A stretch of 64,000 nucleotides of DNA from Streptomyces pilosus (GTDB lineage Bacteria > Actinomycetota > Actinomycetes > Streptomycetales > Streptomycetaceae): positions 62,001-126,000 of the forward strand of contig NZ_BMTU01000010.1 in assembly GCF_014649835.1 (NCBI RefSeq), in the 5' to 3' direction. The position numbers were made by a program, and so were the translations under genes. The notes below the pieces were generated by a model. That model saw nothing but the letters and a program-made list of their open reading frames with translations, was not told the DNA's origin and searched no databases. Below, in pieces: positions 7,235-16,004 of the stretch. Position 1 is the stretch's first letter. Each line of letters opens with the position of its first letter.

Positions 7235-9931
7235 ATGGTCCGTCACGTGTACGACTTCACCGAGGGCGGCCGTGACATGGCCGATCTCCTCGGCGGCAAG
7301 GGTGCGAACCTGGCCGAGATGACCCGTCTCGGACTCCCCGTACCGCCGGGCTTCACCCTCACCACCGAGGCGTGCCGGGCCTTCCTGGCCACGGGCGGCG
7401 AACCCGCGGGTCTGTGGGAGGAGGTCTCCGCGCACCTGTCGGCCCTCGAGGCGTCCGCCGGCCGGCTGCTGGGGCAGCCGGACGACCCGCTGCTGCTGTC
7501 GGTCCGCTCCGGCGCCCGGTTCTCCATGCCCGGCATGATGGAGACGATCCTCGACATCGGCCTGAACGACGACTCCGTCCTCGGGCTGGCCAAGGCCTCC
7601 GGCAGCGAGCGCTTCGCCCGGGACTCCTACCGCCGCCTGATCCAGATGTTCGGCAGCACGGTCATGGGCGTGGACGCCTCCTCCTTCGAGCACGCCCTCG
7701 CCGTCCTGAAGGGCTCGCGCGGTGTGCGGGACGACGTGGACCTGACGGCGACCGACCTGGCCGGGCTGGTCGAGACGTACAAGGACCTGATCCACCGGGA
7801 GACCGGGGAGCACTTCCCGCAGTCCCCCGCCGACCAGCTGCGCCGGGCGGTACTGGCCGTGTTCGAGTCCTGGAACGGGGAACGCGCCCGGCTGTACCGG
7901 CGGCGCGAGCACATCGCCGACGACCTCGGCACCGCCGTCAACGTGCAGCGCATGGTCTTCGGCAACCTGGGGTCCGACTCCGGCAGCGGCGTCGCCTTCA
8001 CCCGGGACCCCGCCACCGGACGCCCCGGCCTGTACGGCGACTACCTGCCCGACGCGCAGGGCGAGGACGTCGTCGCCGGCATCCGCAACACCGTACCCCT
8101 GAGCGAGCTGGAGCGTCTGGACCCCGCGTCGTACGCCCGCCTGCGGACGCACATGGAGACCCTGGAGCGGCACTACCGCGACCTGTGCGACATCGAGTTC
8201 ACCATCGAGCGCGGCACGCTGTGGATGCTCCAGACACGGGTCGGCAAGCGCACCGCCGAGGCCGCGTTCGTCCTCGCCGCCGAGCTGGCCGACGAGGGGC
8301 TCATCACCCCGGACGAGGCGCTGGCCCGGGTGAGCGGCGAGGGCCTGGCCCGGCTGATGTTCCCGCGGTTCGACGCCTCGGCGGCCGGCACCGCGCTGGC
8401 CCGCGGTGTCCCGGCCTCCCCCGGCGCCGCGGTGGGCGCCGTGGTCTTCGACACCGCCCGGGCCGTGCGCCGCGCGGCCGCCGGCGAGAAGGTCGTCCTC
8501 GTCCGGCAGGAGACCACCCCCGACGACCTGCCCGGCATGATCGCCGCCCAGGCGGTCCTCACCAGCCGGGGCGGCAAGACCAGCCACGCGGCCGTCGTCG
8601 CCCGCGGGATGGGCAAGGTCTGCGTGTGCGGCGCCGAGGAGCTCACCGTGGACACCGGGGCCCGCCGCCTCACCACCGCGGACGGCACCGTCGTCGAGGA
8701 GGGCACCGTCGTCTCGGTGGACGGCTCCGCGGGAGCGGTGTACGCGGGCTCGGTCCCGCTGGTGGACTCGGCGGTCATCCGGTTCCTGGAGGACGGCCGG
8801 GGCGACGAGGGCGCGCGGGGCGTGGTCGACGCGGTGGCCCGGGCGCTGTCCCGCGCGGACACCGTCCGGCGACTGGAGGTGCGGGCCAACGCCGACACTC
8901 CGGAGGACGCCGCCCGGGCCCGCCGGTTCGGCGCGCAGGGCGTCGGTCTGTGCCGCACCGAGCACATGTTCCTCGGCGAGCGCCGCAAGCTGGTCGAGCG
9001 GATGATCCTGGCCGGCACGGACGCCGCGCGCGACCGGGCCCTGGCGGAACTGCTGCCCCTCCAGCGGCAGGACTTCGCCGGCATCCTGGAGGCGATGGAC
9101 GGACTGCCGGTCACCATCCGGCTGCTGGACCCGCCGTTGCACGAGTTCCTGCCCGACCTCACCGACCTGGCGGTGCGGATCGCCGCCGCCGAGGCCCGGG
9201 GCGGGGAGGCGGACGCCCATGACGTCGACATGCTGACCGCCGTACGCCGTATGCACGAGGAGAACCCGATGCTCGGGCTGCGCGGTGTGCGGCTGGGGCT
9301 GGTCGTGCCCGGCCTGGTCGCCATGCAGGTCCGGGCGATCGGCGAGGCCGTCGCCGGGCGGCTGCGGGCCGGTGGCGCGCCCCGGGCGGAGATCATGGTC
9401 CCGCTCGTCGGTGACGTGCGGGAGCTGCGCCTCGTGGGCGAGGAGGTGCGACGGGTACTGGCGGACGTCTCCCGGGAGTCGGGCGTCACCGTCGACTGCC
9501 CCGTCGGCACCATGATCGAGCTGCCCCGGGCGGCCCTGACGGCCGGCCGGATCGCCGAGGAGGCCGAGTTCTTCTCCTTCGGCACCAACGACCTGACCCA
9601 GACCACCTGGGGCTTCTCCCGCGACGACGTCGAGGCGGAGTTCTTCTCCGCCTACCTCGACAAGGGCGTCTTCCCTGTCTCGCCGTTCGAGACGCTCGAC
9701 CGCGACGGGGTCGGCCGGCTGGTGGGCATCGCCGTCGCCGAGGGCCGCGCCGCCCGCCCGGACCTCAAGATCGGGGTGTGCGGCGAACACGGCGGCGACC
9801 CCGACTCGGTGCACTTCTTCCACGGCGCGGGACTGGACTACGTCTCCTGCTCGCCGTTCCGGGTGCCGGTGGCGCGCCTGGAGGCGGGCCGGGCGGCGCT
9901 CGGGGGCACCGAGGGGAGCGACAGCAGGTGA
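7235..9931 (+). CDS. ppdK: Pyruvate, phosphate dikinase
   Basis: 898 residues, the usual PPDK length. It interconverts PEP, AMP and PPi with pyruvate, ATP and Pi. An N-terminal ATP-grasp domain (YDFTEGGRDMADLLGGKGANLAEM at the start), a phospho-histidine swivel domain with His451 in GGKTSHAAVVARGMGK, and a C-terminal PEP/pyruvate barrel with Cys849 in GVCGEHGGDP are all present. The ATG at 7235 is preceded by AGGAG with 9-base spacing. It is divergent from pflBA with DevR-like sites between them. In an anaerobic setting PPDK can spare ATP by using PPi in glycolysis or feed PEP from pyruvate; the direction in this organism is inference. A GC hairpin follows the stop. Confidence 0.95.
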   Translation: MVRHVYDFTEGGRDMADLLGGKGANLAEMTRLGLPVPPGFTLTTEACRAFLATGGEPAGLWEEVSAHLSALEASAGRLLGQPDDPLLLSVRSGARFSMPGMMETILDIGLNDDSVLGLAKASGSERFARDSYRRLIQMFGSTVMGVDASSFEHALAVLKGSRGVRDDVDLTATDLAGLVETYKDLIHRETGEHFPQSPADQLRRAVLAVFESWNGERARLYRRREHIADDLGTAVNVQRMVFGNLGSDSGSGVAFTRDPATGRPGLYGDYLPDAQGEDVVAGIRNTVPLSELERLDPASYARLRTHMETLERHYRDLCDIEFTIERGTLWMLQTRVGKRTAEAAFVLAAELADEGLITPDEALARVSGEGLARLMFPRFDASAAGTALARGVPASPGAAVGAVVFDTARAVRRAAAGEKVVLVRQETTPDDLPGMIAAQAVLTSRGGKTSHAAVVARGMGKVCVCGAEELTVDTGARRLTTADGTVVEEGTVVSVDGSAGAVYAGSVPLVDSAVIRFLEDGRGDEGARGVVDAVARALSRADTVRRLEVRANADTPEDAARARRFGAQGVGLCRTEHMFLGERRKLVERMILAGTDAARDRALAELLPLQRQDFAGILEAMDGLPVTIRLLDPPLHEFLPDLTDLAVRIAAAEARGGEADAHDVDMLTAVRRMHEENPMLGLRGVRLGLVVPGLVAMQVRAIGEAVAGRLRAGGAPRAEIMVPLVGDVRELRLVGEEVRRVLADVSRESGVTVDCPVGTMIELPRAALTAGRIAEEAEFFSFGTNDLTQTTWGFSRDDVEAEFFSAYLDKGVFPVSPFETLDRDGVGRLVGIAVAEGRAARPDLKIGVCGEHGGDPDSVHFFHGAGLDYVSCSPFRVPVARLEAGRAALGGTEGSDSR

Positions 9932-9947
9932 GACGGCCGGGGCCCCT

Positions 9948-9968
9948 CGGCCCCGGTGCCGGGGGCCG
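9948..9968 (+). terminator. GC-rich hairpin after ppdK
   Basis: CGGCCCCGG and CCGGGGGCCG pair with one bulged base starting 17 bases past the ppdK stop. A second hairpin (CCGCCC, loop CTGC, GGGCGG) follows directly. Probably a factor-independent or weak terminator before the next gene at 10064. Confidence 0.5.
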
Positions 9969-10063
9969 ACCGCCCCTGCGGGCGGGGCCGGCCGCCTCTG
10001 GGACCCGGACGGGAAGCGCAGCAGTCTTGAGGCGTCGCGGAACGATCACAGGGAGTGGAGCAC

Positions 10064-10450
10064 ATGACCGCCAAGGAGAACATCGGTACCCGTGAGACCA
10101 CCGCCCCCGTCCGGGTGCGCGCCGACGGCGAGGTGGACGAGGACTCCGTCGCCTACCTCCGCGAGAAGGTCGGCACCGCACTGGACCGGCCCGGACTGCC
10201 GCCGGTGAGCGGTGAGGTGCGTGTGTCCCGGGCCTCGGCCCACCACGTCGCGCTGCCCTGGTCCGCCGGGGCCGAGATCCGGGTCGGCGGCGACCTCGTC
10301 GTCGTCCACGCCCGCGAGGCGACCGCCCGTGAACTCGCCGACCGGCTCCACGACCGGCTGCGTGCCGGCGTCGACCGCGTAGCCCACCGGGACGACACCG
10401 TCCGCCGGACGGCCGTGCCGCCCCCGTGGCGCGGTGGTCCGCAGAAGTAG
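10064..10450 (+). CDS. Small HPF/RaiA-like ribosome-hibernation protein (dormancy translation-inhibitor type)
   Basis: 128 residues. The segment from about 14 to 110 (VRADGEVDEDSVAYLREKVG, then a variable strand, ending in ATARELADRLHDRLRAGVDRV) has the beta-alpha-beta-beta-beta-alpha layout and spacing of the HPF/RaiA domain seen in actinobacterial dormancy ribosome factors such as DATIN and RafS. Unlike long HPF, there is no C-terminal dimerisation domain; a short Pro/Arg tail follows. I chose ATG 10064 because GGGAGTGGAG is a good ribosome site for it; a GTG nine bases upstream lies inside that site. It sits between ppdK and a CBS protein within the DevRS-linked island. Ribosome binding is inferred by fold resemblance, not by a decisive motif. 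Confidence 0.7.
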   Translation: MTAKENIGTRETTAPVRVRADGEVDEDSVAYLREKVGTALDRPGLPPVSGEVRVSRASAHHVALPWSAGAEIRVGGDLVVVHAREATARELADRLHDRLRAGVDRVAHRDDTVRRTAVPPPWRGGPQK

Positions 10451-10477
10451 GCGCCGCCCGGCGCCACCCGACCCGGT

Positions 10478-10508
10478 GGGAGGGCCGGAGCCGGCCTCCG
10501 GCCCTCCC
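10478..10508 (+). terminator. Perfect hairpin between HPF-like and CBS genes
   Basis: A 13-bp perfect inverted repeat (GGGAGGGCCGGAG and its complement) with loop CCGGC. It ends 26 bases before the CBS-BON start, so it either terminates the first transcript or attenuates read-through. Confidence 0.75.
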
Positions 10509-10534
10509 GCCGCGCTCGCGAAGGAGATTCCGCC

Positions 10535-11182
10535 ATGACCGCTCACACCGTCGGTGAAGTGATGACCAGGGACGTCGTGCAGGCGCACCCGGCGACACCG
10601 TTCAAGAAGGTCGTGCGGCTGCTCGACCACCACCGGATCAGCGGGCTCCCGGTGGTGGACGCCGACGACAAGGTCCTCGGTGTCGTGTCCGGGAGCGACC
10701 TGGTGCGCGCCCAGGCACACCGGGACGGCTGTGCACCGCCCTCCGCCCTCACGGCGGGGGACGTGATGTCGAGTCCCGCGATCACCGTGCACCCGGAGCA
10801 GACCGTGGCGGACGCGGCCCGGCTGATGGAGCGCAGGGGCGTCGAGCGGCTGCCCGTGGTCGACGAGGCCGACCGGCTCATCGGCATCGCCACCCGCCGC
10901 GACCTCCTCCGGGTCTTCCTGCGCGCCGACGACGACATCCGCCGGCAGGTGACCGGGGACATCGTCGTCGGCGCGCTGGACCTGCCGTCAGAGGCCGTCC
11001 TCGTCTCCGTGCGCGACGGGGTCGTCACCCTGTCCGGCCGGGTCGAACGGCGCAGTCAGGCGCCGGAGCTCGTGTACGCCGTCTGGCGCCTGGAAGGCGT
11101 GGTCGGGGTGGTGAACCGGCTCGGCTTCCGCACCGACGACTGCGCGGCGCCCGCCCGGCTCGCCCCGGCCGGGAAGCCGTGA
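10535..11182 (+). CDS. CBS-CBS-BON domain protein
   Basis: 215 residues. Two CBS motifs (about 8-60, VGEVMTRDVVQAHPATPFKK..., and 76-130, AGDVMSSPAITVHPEQTVADAARLM) form a Bateman module that usually binds adenosyl ligands. A BON domain follows at about 138-200 (VSVRDGVVTLSGRVERRSQ). This architecture is common in actinobacterial stress and dormancy clusters; the ligand and partner are unknown. AAGGAG is spaced 8 bases before the ATG. It lies between the HPF-like gene and adhE, consistent with a role in sensing energy state during hypoxia, which is inference. Confidence 0.88.
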   Translation: MTAHTVGEVMTRDVVQAHPATPFKKVVRLLDHHRISGLPVVDADDKVLGVVSGSDLVRAQAHRDGCAPPSALTAGDVMSSPAITVHPEQTVADAARLMERRGVERLPVVDEADRLIGIATRRDLLRVFLRADDDIRRQVTGDIVVGALDLPSEAVLVSVRDGVVTLSGRVERRSQAPELVYAVWRLEGVVGVVNRLGFRTDDCAAPARLAPAGKP

Positions 11183-11238
11183 GCGCGGCGGCGGGTGGCG
11201 TCGCGGCCCGGGCCCGAGGGGTGGGGCCGACGGTCCCT

Positions 11239-11280
11239 GCCGGACCGGGACGCACGGGCGCGGGAGGGGTCCTTCGGCGT
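11239..11280. promoter_or_regulatory. Candidate paired DevR/OsdR-like sites E upstream of adhE
   Basis: GCCGGACCGGGACG at 11239-11252 resembles the left part of boxes A and B, and GGGTCCTTCGGCGT at 11267-11280 resembles their core with A changed to T. Both lie about 90-130 bp before the adhE ATG, the same distance as the other boxes from their genes. The 188-bp gap holds no gene. Confidence 0.4.
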
Positions 11281-11370
11281 CTCCTGCGGCGGGCGGAACG
11301 GGAGGACGGTGAAGGCAGACAGTGGCGCCGCCGTACCGCACGGCGGCCCCCGACAACGGAGGCACCCACC

Positions 11371-14013
11371 ATGACCCGACAGGACGTGCGGACCGAAGAC
11401 CGCGTCAGGACCGACGCCCCGTCCGACACCGCGGTCGCCGTGGACCGTCTGGTCACGGCCGGCCTCAAGGCGCTCGCCGACTACGAGTCCCTCACCCAGG
11501 AGCAGGTCGACCACATCGTGAAGAAGGCGTCGGTCGCCGCCCTGGACCAGCACACCGCGCTGGCCCTGCTGGCCGTGGAGGAGACCGGGCGGGGTGTGTT
11601 CGAGGACAAGGCGGCCAAGAACATGTTCGCCTGCGAGCACGTCACGCACAGCATGGGCCACATGAAGACGGTCGGGGTCATCGCCCGTGACGACATCGAG
11701 GACATGGTCGAGATCGCCGAACCGGTGGGGGTGGTGTGCGCGATCACCCCCGTCACCAATCCGACCTCCACGACGATCTTCAAGGCGCTGATGGCGCTGA
11801 AGACCCGCAACCCGGTCGTGTTCGCCTTCCACCCCTCGGCGCAGCGGTGCAGTGCCGAGGCCGCCCGCGTGGTGCGCGACGCGGCCGTCGCCGCGGGAGC
11901 GCCGGAGCACTGCGTGCAGTGGATCGAGGAGCCGTCGGTCGAGGCCACCCGCACGCTGATGCGGCATCCGGGCGTCTCGCTCATCCTCGCCACCGGTGGC
12001 AACGCCATGGTCAAGGCCGCGTACTCGGCCGGCAAGCCCGCCCTCGGCGTCGGCGCCGGCAACGTCCCCGCCTACGTCCACCGGAGCGCGAAGCTGCGCC
12101 GCGCCGTCAACGACCTGGTCCTGTCCAAGTCCTTCGACCACGGCATGATCTGCGCCTCCGAGCAGGCCGTCATCCTGGACACCGGCATCTACGACGCGGC
12201 GCTCGCCGAGTTCCGCACCCTCCACGCCCATCTGGCGACGCCGGAGGAGAAGGCGAAGCTGGAGTCCTTCCTCTTTCCCGCCGCCGGCGGCTCGGGCGCC
12301 GGCTGCGAGCCCAAGGTGAACGCCGCCGCCGTGGGACGGAGCCCCGCCTGGATCGCCGGGCAGGCCGGCTTCTCCGTGCCGGAGGACACCTCGGTCAATT
12401 TCGTCGAGACCGCCCACGTCGGCCCGGACGAGCCGCTGACCCGGGAGAAGCTGTGCCCCGTGCTGGCGGTGCTCCGGGCCGAGGACGAAGAGCAGGGTTT
12501 CGCTCTGGCCGCCGACATGGTCGCCTTCCACGGCCAGGGACACAGTGCCGTCATCCACACCGAGGACCGGGCCCTGGCCGAGGCGTACGGCACCCGCATG
12601 AAGACCGTGCGCGTCATCGTCAACGCCCCCTCCTCGCAGGGTGCGATCGGTGGCATCTACAACGGTCTGCTGCCGTCGCTGACTCTCGGCTGCGGCTCCT
12701 GGGGCAGCACGTCGGTGTCCAACAACGTCTCCGCCGCGCAGCTGCTCAACGTCAAGCGGGTCGGTACGCGGCGCAACAACCTGCAGTGGTTCAAGGTTCC
12801 GCCGAAGATCTACTTCGAGCCGCAGGCCATCCGTTACCTGGCCTCCATGCCGGACGTCCACCGCGTCACCGTCGTCACCGACGCCACCATGACCCGTCTC
12901 GGCTTCGTCGACCGGATCTCACGCGTCCTGCAGCGGCGCCGTGACCCGGTCACCCTCCAGGTCATCGACAACGTGCAGCCGGAACCCAGCATCGACTCGG
13001 TGCGGCGCGGCGCGGACCTCATGCGGGACTTCCGGCCCGACACGATCATCGCCCTGGGCGGGGGCTCGCCCATGGACGCGGCCAAGGTGATGTGGCTGCT
13101 GTACGAGCAGCCCGGCATCGACTTCGCCGACATGCGGCAGAAGTTCTCCGACATCCGCAAGCGTGCTTTCCGCTTCCCGGCGCTCGGCAGGCTGGCCCGC
13201 CTGGTGTGCGTGCCCACCACCTCCGGGACCGGTGCGGAGGTCACCCCCTTCGCCGTCATCTCCGACCCGGCCACCGGCAAGAAGTACCCACTGGCCGACT
13301 ACGCGCTCACCCCCAGCGTGGCCATCGTCGACCCCCTCCTCACCACCGCCCTGCCGCCCGCGCTGGCGGCCGACAGCGGCTTCGACGCCCTCACCCACGC
13401 CATCGAGGCGTACGTGTCCGTCTACGCCAACGACTTCACCGACGGGCCGGCGCTGCACGCGATCCGCCTGATCTTCGGCAACCTCGAGGCGGCGGTGAAC
13501 GACCGCGAGGGTGCGGCGGAGGCCCGGGAGAAGATGCACAACGCCGGCACCATCGCGGGCATGGCCTTCGGCAACGCCTTCCTCGGCATCGTCCACGCCA
13601 TGTCCCACACCCTCGGTGCCACCTTCCACATCGCGCACGGCCGCACCAACGCGGTCCTGCTCCCGCACGTGATCCGCTACAACGGCACCGTCCCCACGAA
13701 GCTCACCGGCTGGCCCAAGTACGAGCACTACCGGGCTCCCGAACGCTTCCAGGACATCGCCCGCGCCCTCGGCCTGCCCGCCGCGACACCGCAGGAGGGC
13801 GTGGAGGCCCTCGCCGCGGCCGTGGAGCGGCTGCGCGACGCCGTGGGCATCGAGCCGTCGTTCCGGGACCTCGGCGTCGACGAGCGGGACTTCCTCGACG
13901 CCCTCCCCCAGCAGGCCCTCAACGCCTACGAGGACCAGTGCGCTCCCGCCAACCCGCGGATGCCCGTGCTGGACGACATGCAGGCGCTCATGCGCACCGC
14001 CTACCACGGCTGA
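11371..14013 (+). CDS. adhE: Bifunctional acetaldehyde-CoA/alcohol dehydrogenase
   Basis: 880 residues, as expected for AdhE. It reduces acetyl-CoA through acetaldehyde to ethanol while oxidising two NADH. The N-terminal aldehyde dehydrogenase domain (about 20-450) carries the catalytic Cys261 in DHGMICASEQ. The C-terminal iron-dependent alcohol dehydrogenase domain (about 465-870) carries GGGSPMDAAKVM, VPTTSGTGAEVTPF, DSGFDALTHAIEAY and GIVHAMSHTLGATFHIAHG with the metal histidines. CGGAGG precedes the ATG at 11371. With PflB it makes a complete pyruvate-to-ethanol/formate fermentation branch, disposing of reducing equivalents when oxygen is absent. It has DevR-like sites upstream and a perfect terminator downstream. 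Confidence 0.95.
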   Translation: MTRQDVRTEDRVRTDAPSDTAVAVDRLVTAGLKALADYESLTQEQVDHIVKKASVAALDQHTALALLAVEETGRGVFEDKAAKNMFACEHVTHSMGHMKTVGVIARDDIEDMVEIAEPVGVVCAITPVTNPTSTTIFKALMALKTRNPVVFAFHPSAQRCSAEAARVVRDAAVAAGAPEHCVQWIEEPSVEATRTLMRHPGVSLILATGGNAMVKAAYSAGKPALGVGAGNVPAYVHRSAKLRRAVNDLVLSKSFDHGMICASEQAVILDTGIYDAALAEFRTLHAHLATPEEKAKLESFLFPAAGGSGAGCEPKVNAAAVGRSPAWIAGQAGFSVPEDTSVNFVETAHVGPDEPLTREKLCPVLAVLRAEDEEQGFALAADMVAFHGQGHSAVIHTEDRALAEAYGTRMKTVRVIVNAPSSQGAIGGIYNGLLPSLTLGCGSWGSTSVSNNVSAAQLLNVKRVGTRRNNLQWFKVPPKIYFEPQAIRYLASMPDVHRVTVVTDATMTRLGFVDRISRVLQRRRDPVTLQVIDNVQPEPSIDSVRRGADLMRDFRPDTIIALGGGSPMDAAKVMWLLYEQPGIDFADMRQKFSDIRKRAFRFPALGRLARLVCVPTTSGTGAEVTPFAVISDPATGKKYPLADYALTPSVAIVDPLLTTALPPALAADSGFDALTHAIEAYVSVYANDFTDGPALHAIRLIFGNLEAAVNDREGAAEAREKMHNAGTIAGMAFGNAFLGIVHAMSHTLGATFHIAHGRTNAVLLPHVIRYNGTVPTKLTGWPKYEHYRAPERFQDIARALGLPAATPQEGVEALAAAVERLRDAVGIEPSFRDLGVDERDFLDALPQQALNAYEDQCAPANPRMPVLDDMQALMRTAYHG

Positions 14014-14038
14014 CCACGGGGCCGGTGGTCACCGGTCC

Positions 14039-14085
14039 AAAGCCGCCGTAACGAGAGCCCTCCGGGCTCTCGTTACGGCGGCTTT
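14039..14085 (+). terminator. Perfect 22-bp terminator hairpin after adhE
   Basis: Arms 14039-14060 and 14064-14085 are exactly complementary with a TCC loop, and the structure ends in TTT. It is palindromic, so it can stop transcription in both directions. It marks the boundary between the fermentation island and the persulfide operon. Confidence 0.92.
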
Positions 14086-14155
14086 CGGCGTTCCGGGCGC
14101 GGTTCCGCACCCGGCAGGGGGCGGGAACCCGGCATGCGAAACACCTCACATCGGG

Positions 14156-14171
14156 ATACCCCCCGGGGCAT
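14156..14171. promoter_or_regulatory. CsoR/CstR-family operator 1
   Basis: ATACCCCCCGGGGCAT is the ATACCCC-GGGGTAT type of palindrome bound by CsoR-family repressors. It lies about 80 bp before the first rhodanese gene of the operon, which ends with a CstR-type gene. Confidence 0.75.
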
Positions 14172-14201
14172 AAGACAGATCCTGTTACGGTTGAGACATG
14201 T

Positions 14202-14217
14202 ATACCCCCCTGGGTAT
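14202..14217. promoter_or_regulatory. CsoR/CstR-family operator 2
   Basis: ATACCCCCCTGGGTAT, a second operator 30 bp downstream of the first and 32 bp before the ATG at 14249. The double site probably blocks the operon promoter until persulfides accumulate. Confidence 0.75.
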
Positions 14218-14248
14218 CACCGAAGGCAAGCGAGCAGGAGTTCCCCGC

Positions 14249-14605
14249 ATGGTTCCCGAGATCGACCAGCGCACGTTCGCGGCGGCGCACGCCGCAGGCG
14301 CCCTCGTCCTCGACGTCCGCGACCGCGGCGAGTACCGCGCCGGCCACGTCCCCGGCGCCCGGTCGGCACCGCTGCCCGACCTCCCCCTCACCCTCGCCGC
14401 ACTGCCCAAGGACCGGCCGGTGCACGTGATCTGTCAGAGCGGCGGCCGCAGCGCACAGGCGACCGCCCTGCTCCGCGACCTGGGCTACGACGCCCACAGC
14501 GTCAGCGGCGGCACCGCCGCATGGATCGACGCGGGCCGCCCCGCGGTCACGGGTGAGGAGCCCGGCACGTCCACGGCCCCCGCCACCCCCGAGGAGACGC
14601 GATGA
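14249..14605 (+). CDS. Single-domain rhodanese (sulfurtransferase)
   Basis: 118 residues, one rhodanese domain. The active-site loop is CQSGGRS with Cys62, and DVRDRGEYRAGHVPGA is the N-terminal signature. It would accept or donate sulfane sulfur. I chose the ATG at 14249 because AGGAG lies 8-12 bases upstream; an ATG at 14198 is immediately next to the operator and lacks a ribosome site. It is the first gene of a tightly packed operon, overlapping the next gene by four bases (ATGA). Two CsoR-family operators lie upstream. Confidence 0.88.
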   Translation: MVPEIDQRTFAAAHAAGALVLDVRDRGEYRAGHVPGARSAPLPDLPLTLAALPKDRPVHVICQSGGRSAQATALLRDLGYDAHSVSGGTAAWIDAGRPAVTGEEPGTSTAPATPEETR

Positions 14606-15975
14606 TCACCGTCCTGCCCGTCGAGACCCCCGGCCTGGGCGACCGCACCTACCTCGCCCACGACGGTTCCGTGGCCCTGGTGGTCGACCCCCAGCGCGAC
14701 TACGACCGTGTGACCGCGCTGGCCGACGCGGCCGGGGTACGGATCACCCACGTGTTCGAGACGCACATCCACAACGACTACGTCACCGGCGGCCTGGCCC
14801 TGGCCCGCGAGGTGGGCGCGCGGTACCTGGTGAACGCGGACGACGAGGTCTCCTACGAGCGGACCCCGGTGCGCGACGGCCAGGTGATCGAGGTCGGCGA
14901 CACCCTGCGGGTGCGGGCGATCCACACCCCCGGCCACACCCACACCCACCTCTCCTACGCCCTTCAGGCCGGCGGGGAGCAGGTCGCGGTGTTCACCGGC
15001 GGCTCCCTGCTGTACGGCTCCACCGGACGCCCCGACCTGCTGGGCCCGGACCACACCGACACGCTGGTGCGTGCGCAGTGGCGCTCGGCGCGACGGCTGG
15101 CCGAGGAGCTGCCGGACGAGACGGCCGTCTACCCCACCCACGGGTTCGGCTCGTTCTGCTCCGCGACCCAGGCCACCGGCCTGGCCAGCACCATCGGCGA
15201 GGAGAAGCGCACCAACACCGCGCTGACCGCGGACGAGGAGTCCTATGTAGCCCAGCTCCTGGCCGGTCTGGACGCCTACCCGGCCTACTACGCCCACATG
15301 GGCCCGGCCAACTCCGGCGGGCCCGGCAAGCCGGACCTGTCCGCGCCGTCCGTCGCGGACCCGGCCGAACTGCGCCGCCGGATCGAGGCCGGCGAGTGGG
15401 TGGTGGACCTGCGCGACCGCACCGCCTTCGCCGCCGGGCACCTCGCCGGCAGCCTCAACTTCGGCCTGGACGGCCAGTTCGTCACCTACCTGGGCTGGCT
15501 GATCCCGTGGGGCACCCCGCTCACCCTGCTCGGGGAGAGTGCCGCGGACGTGGCCGAGGCCCAGCGCGAACTGGTCCGCATCGGCATCGACCGCCCGGCC
15601 GCCATGGCCACCGGCGGTCCCGGGGACTGGGCCGGCGGCGAGCCCCTGGCCGCCTACGAGCGCGCCGGCTTCGGCGACCTGAAGGCCGCCCTGGCCGGCG
15701 ACGACGACTTCGTCGTCCTGGACGTGCGGCGCGACCAGGAGCGCGCCGAGGCGCACATTCCGGGCACGGTACACATCCCCATACACGAGGTGCCGGGCCG
15801 CCTCGACGAGATCCCTGCGGGCCGGGTCTGGGTGCACTGCGCCGGCGGCTACCGCGCCGGAGTCGTCGCCGCGCTGCTCCACGCCCGCGGCCGTGACGTC
15901 GTCGCCGTCGACGACAGCATCGACAACGCCCTCGGCCTGGGGCTGTGCCCCGCCACCCCCGCCGCCCGTTCCTGA
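14602..15975 (+). CDS. CstB-like persulfide dioxygenase-rhodanese fusion
   Basis: 457 residues. The N-terminal metallo-beta-lactamase-fold dioxygenase (about 1-240) has THIHNDYVTGG and HTPGHTHTHLSY metal-binding motifs. A middle rhodanese-like domain (about 260-360, VVDLRDRTAFAAGHLAG) lacks the active cysteine. A C-terminal rhodanese (about 365-445) has Cys413 in VHCAGGYRAG. This three-part layout matches CstB, which oxidises low-molecular-weight persulfides to thiosulfate or sulfite. The ATG overlaps the preceding stop. The position of the metal histidines suggests an Fe(II) dioxygenase rather than a hydrolase; glyoxalase II is the main alternative and is made unlikely by the rhodanese domains and neighbours. 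Confidence 0.9.
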   Translation: MITVLPVETPGLGDRTYLAHDGSVALVVDPQRDYDRVTALADAAGVRITHVFETHIHNDYVTGGLALAREVGARYLVNADDEVSYERTPVRDGQVIEVGDTLRVRAIHTPGHTHTHLSYALQAGGEQVAVFTGGSLLYGSTGRPDLLGPDHTDTLVRAQWRSARRLAEELPDETAVYPTHGFGSFCSATQATGLASTIGEEKRTNTALTADEESYVAQLLAGLDAYPAYYAHMGPANSGGPGKPDLSAPSVADPAELRRRIEAGEWVVDLRDRTAFAAGHLAGSLNFGLDGQFVTYLGWLIPWGTPLTLLGESAADVAEAQRELVRIGIDRPAAMATGGPGDWAGGEPLAAYERAGFGDLKAALAGDDDFVVLDVRRDQERAEAHIPGTVHIPIHEVPGRLDEIPAGRVWVHCAGGYRAGVVAALLHARGRDVVAVDDSIDNALGLGLCPATPAARS

Positions 15976-16004
15976 ACCCCCGACAACCCACAGGAGATCA
16001 ACGC

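Noticed and set aside
6857..9823. Nearly 1000-codon open frame on the minus strand opposite ppdK
   Set aside because: Antisense shadow of a strongly coding gene. The translated composition is repetitive and no domain is recognisable.
10046..10063. GTG start at 10055 for the HPF-like gene
   Set aside because: The GTG overlaps the only good ribosome site, which serves the ATG nine bases downstream.
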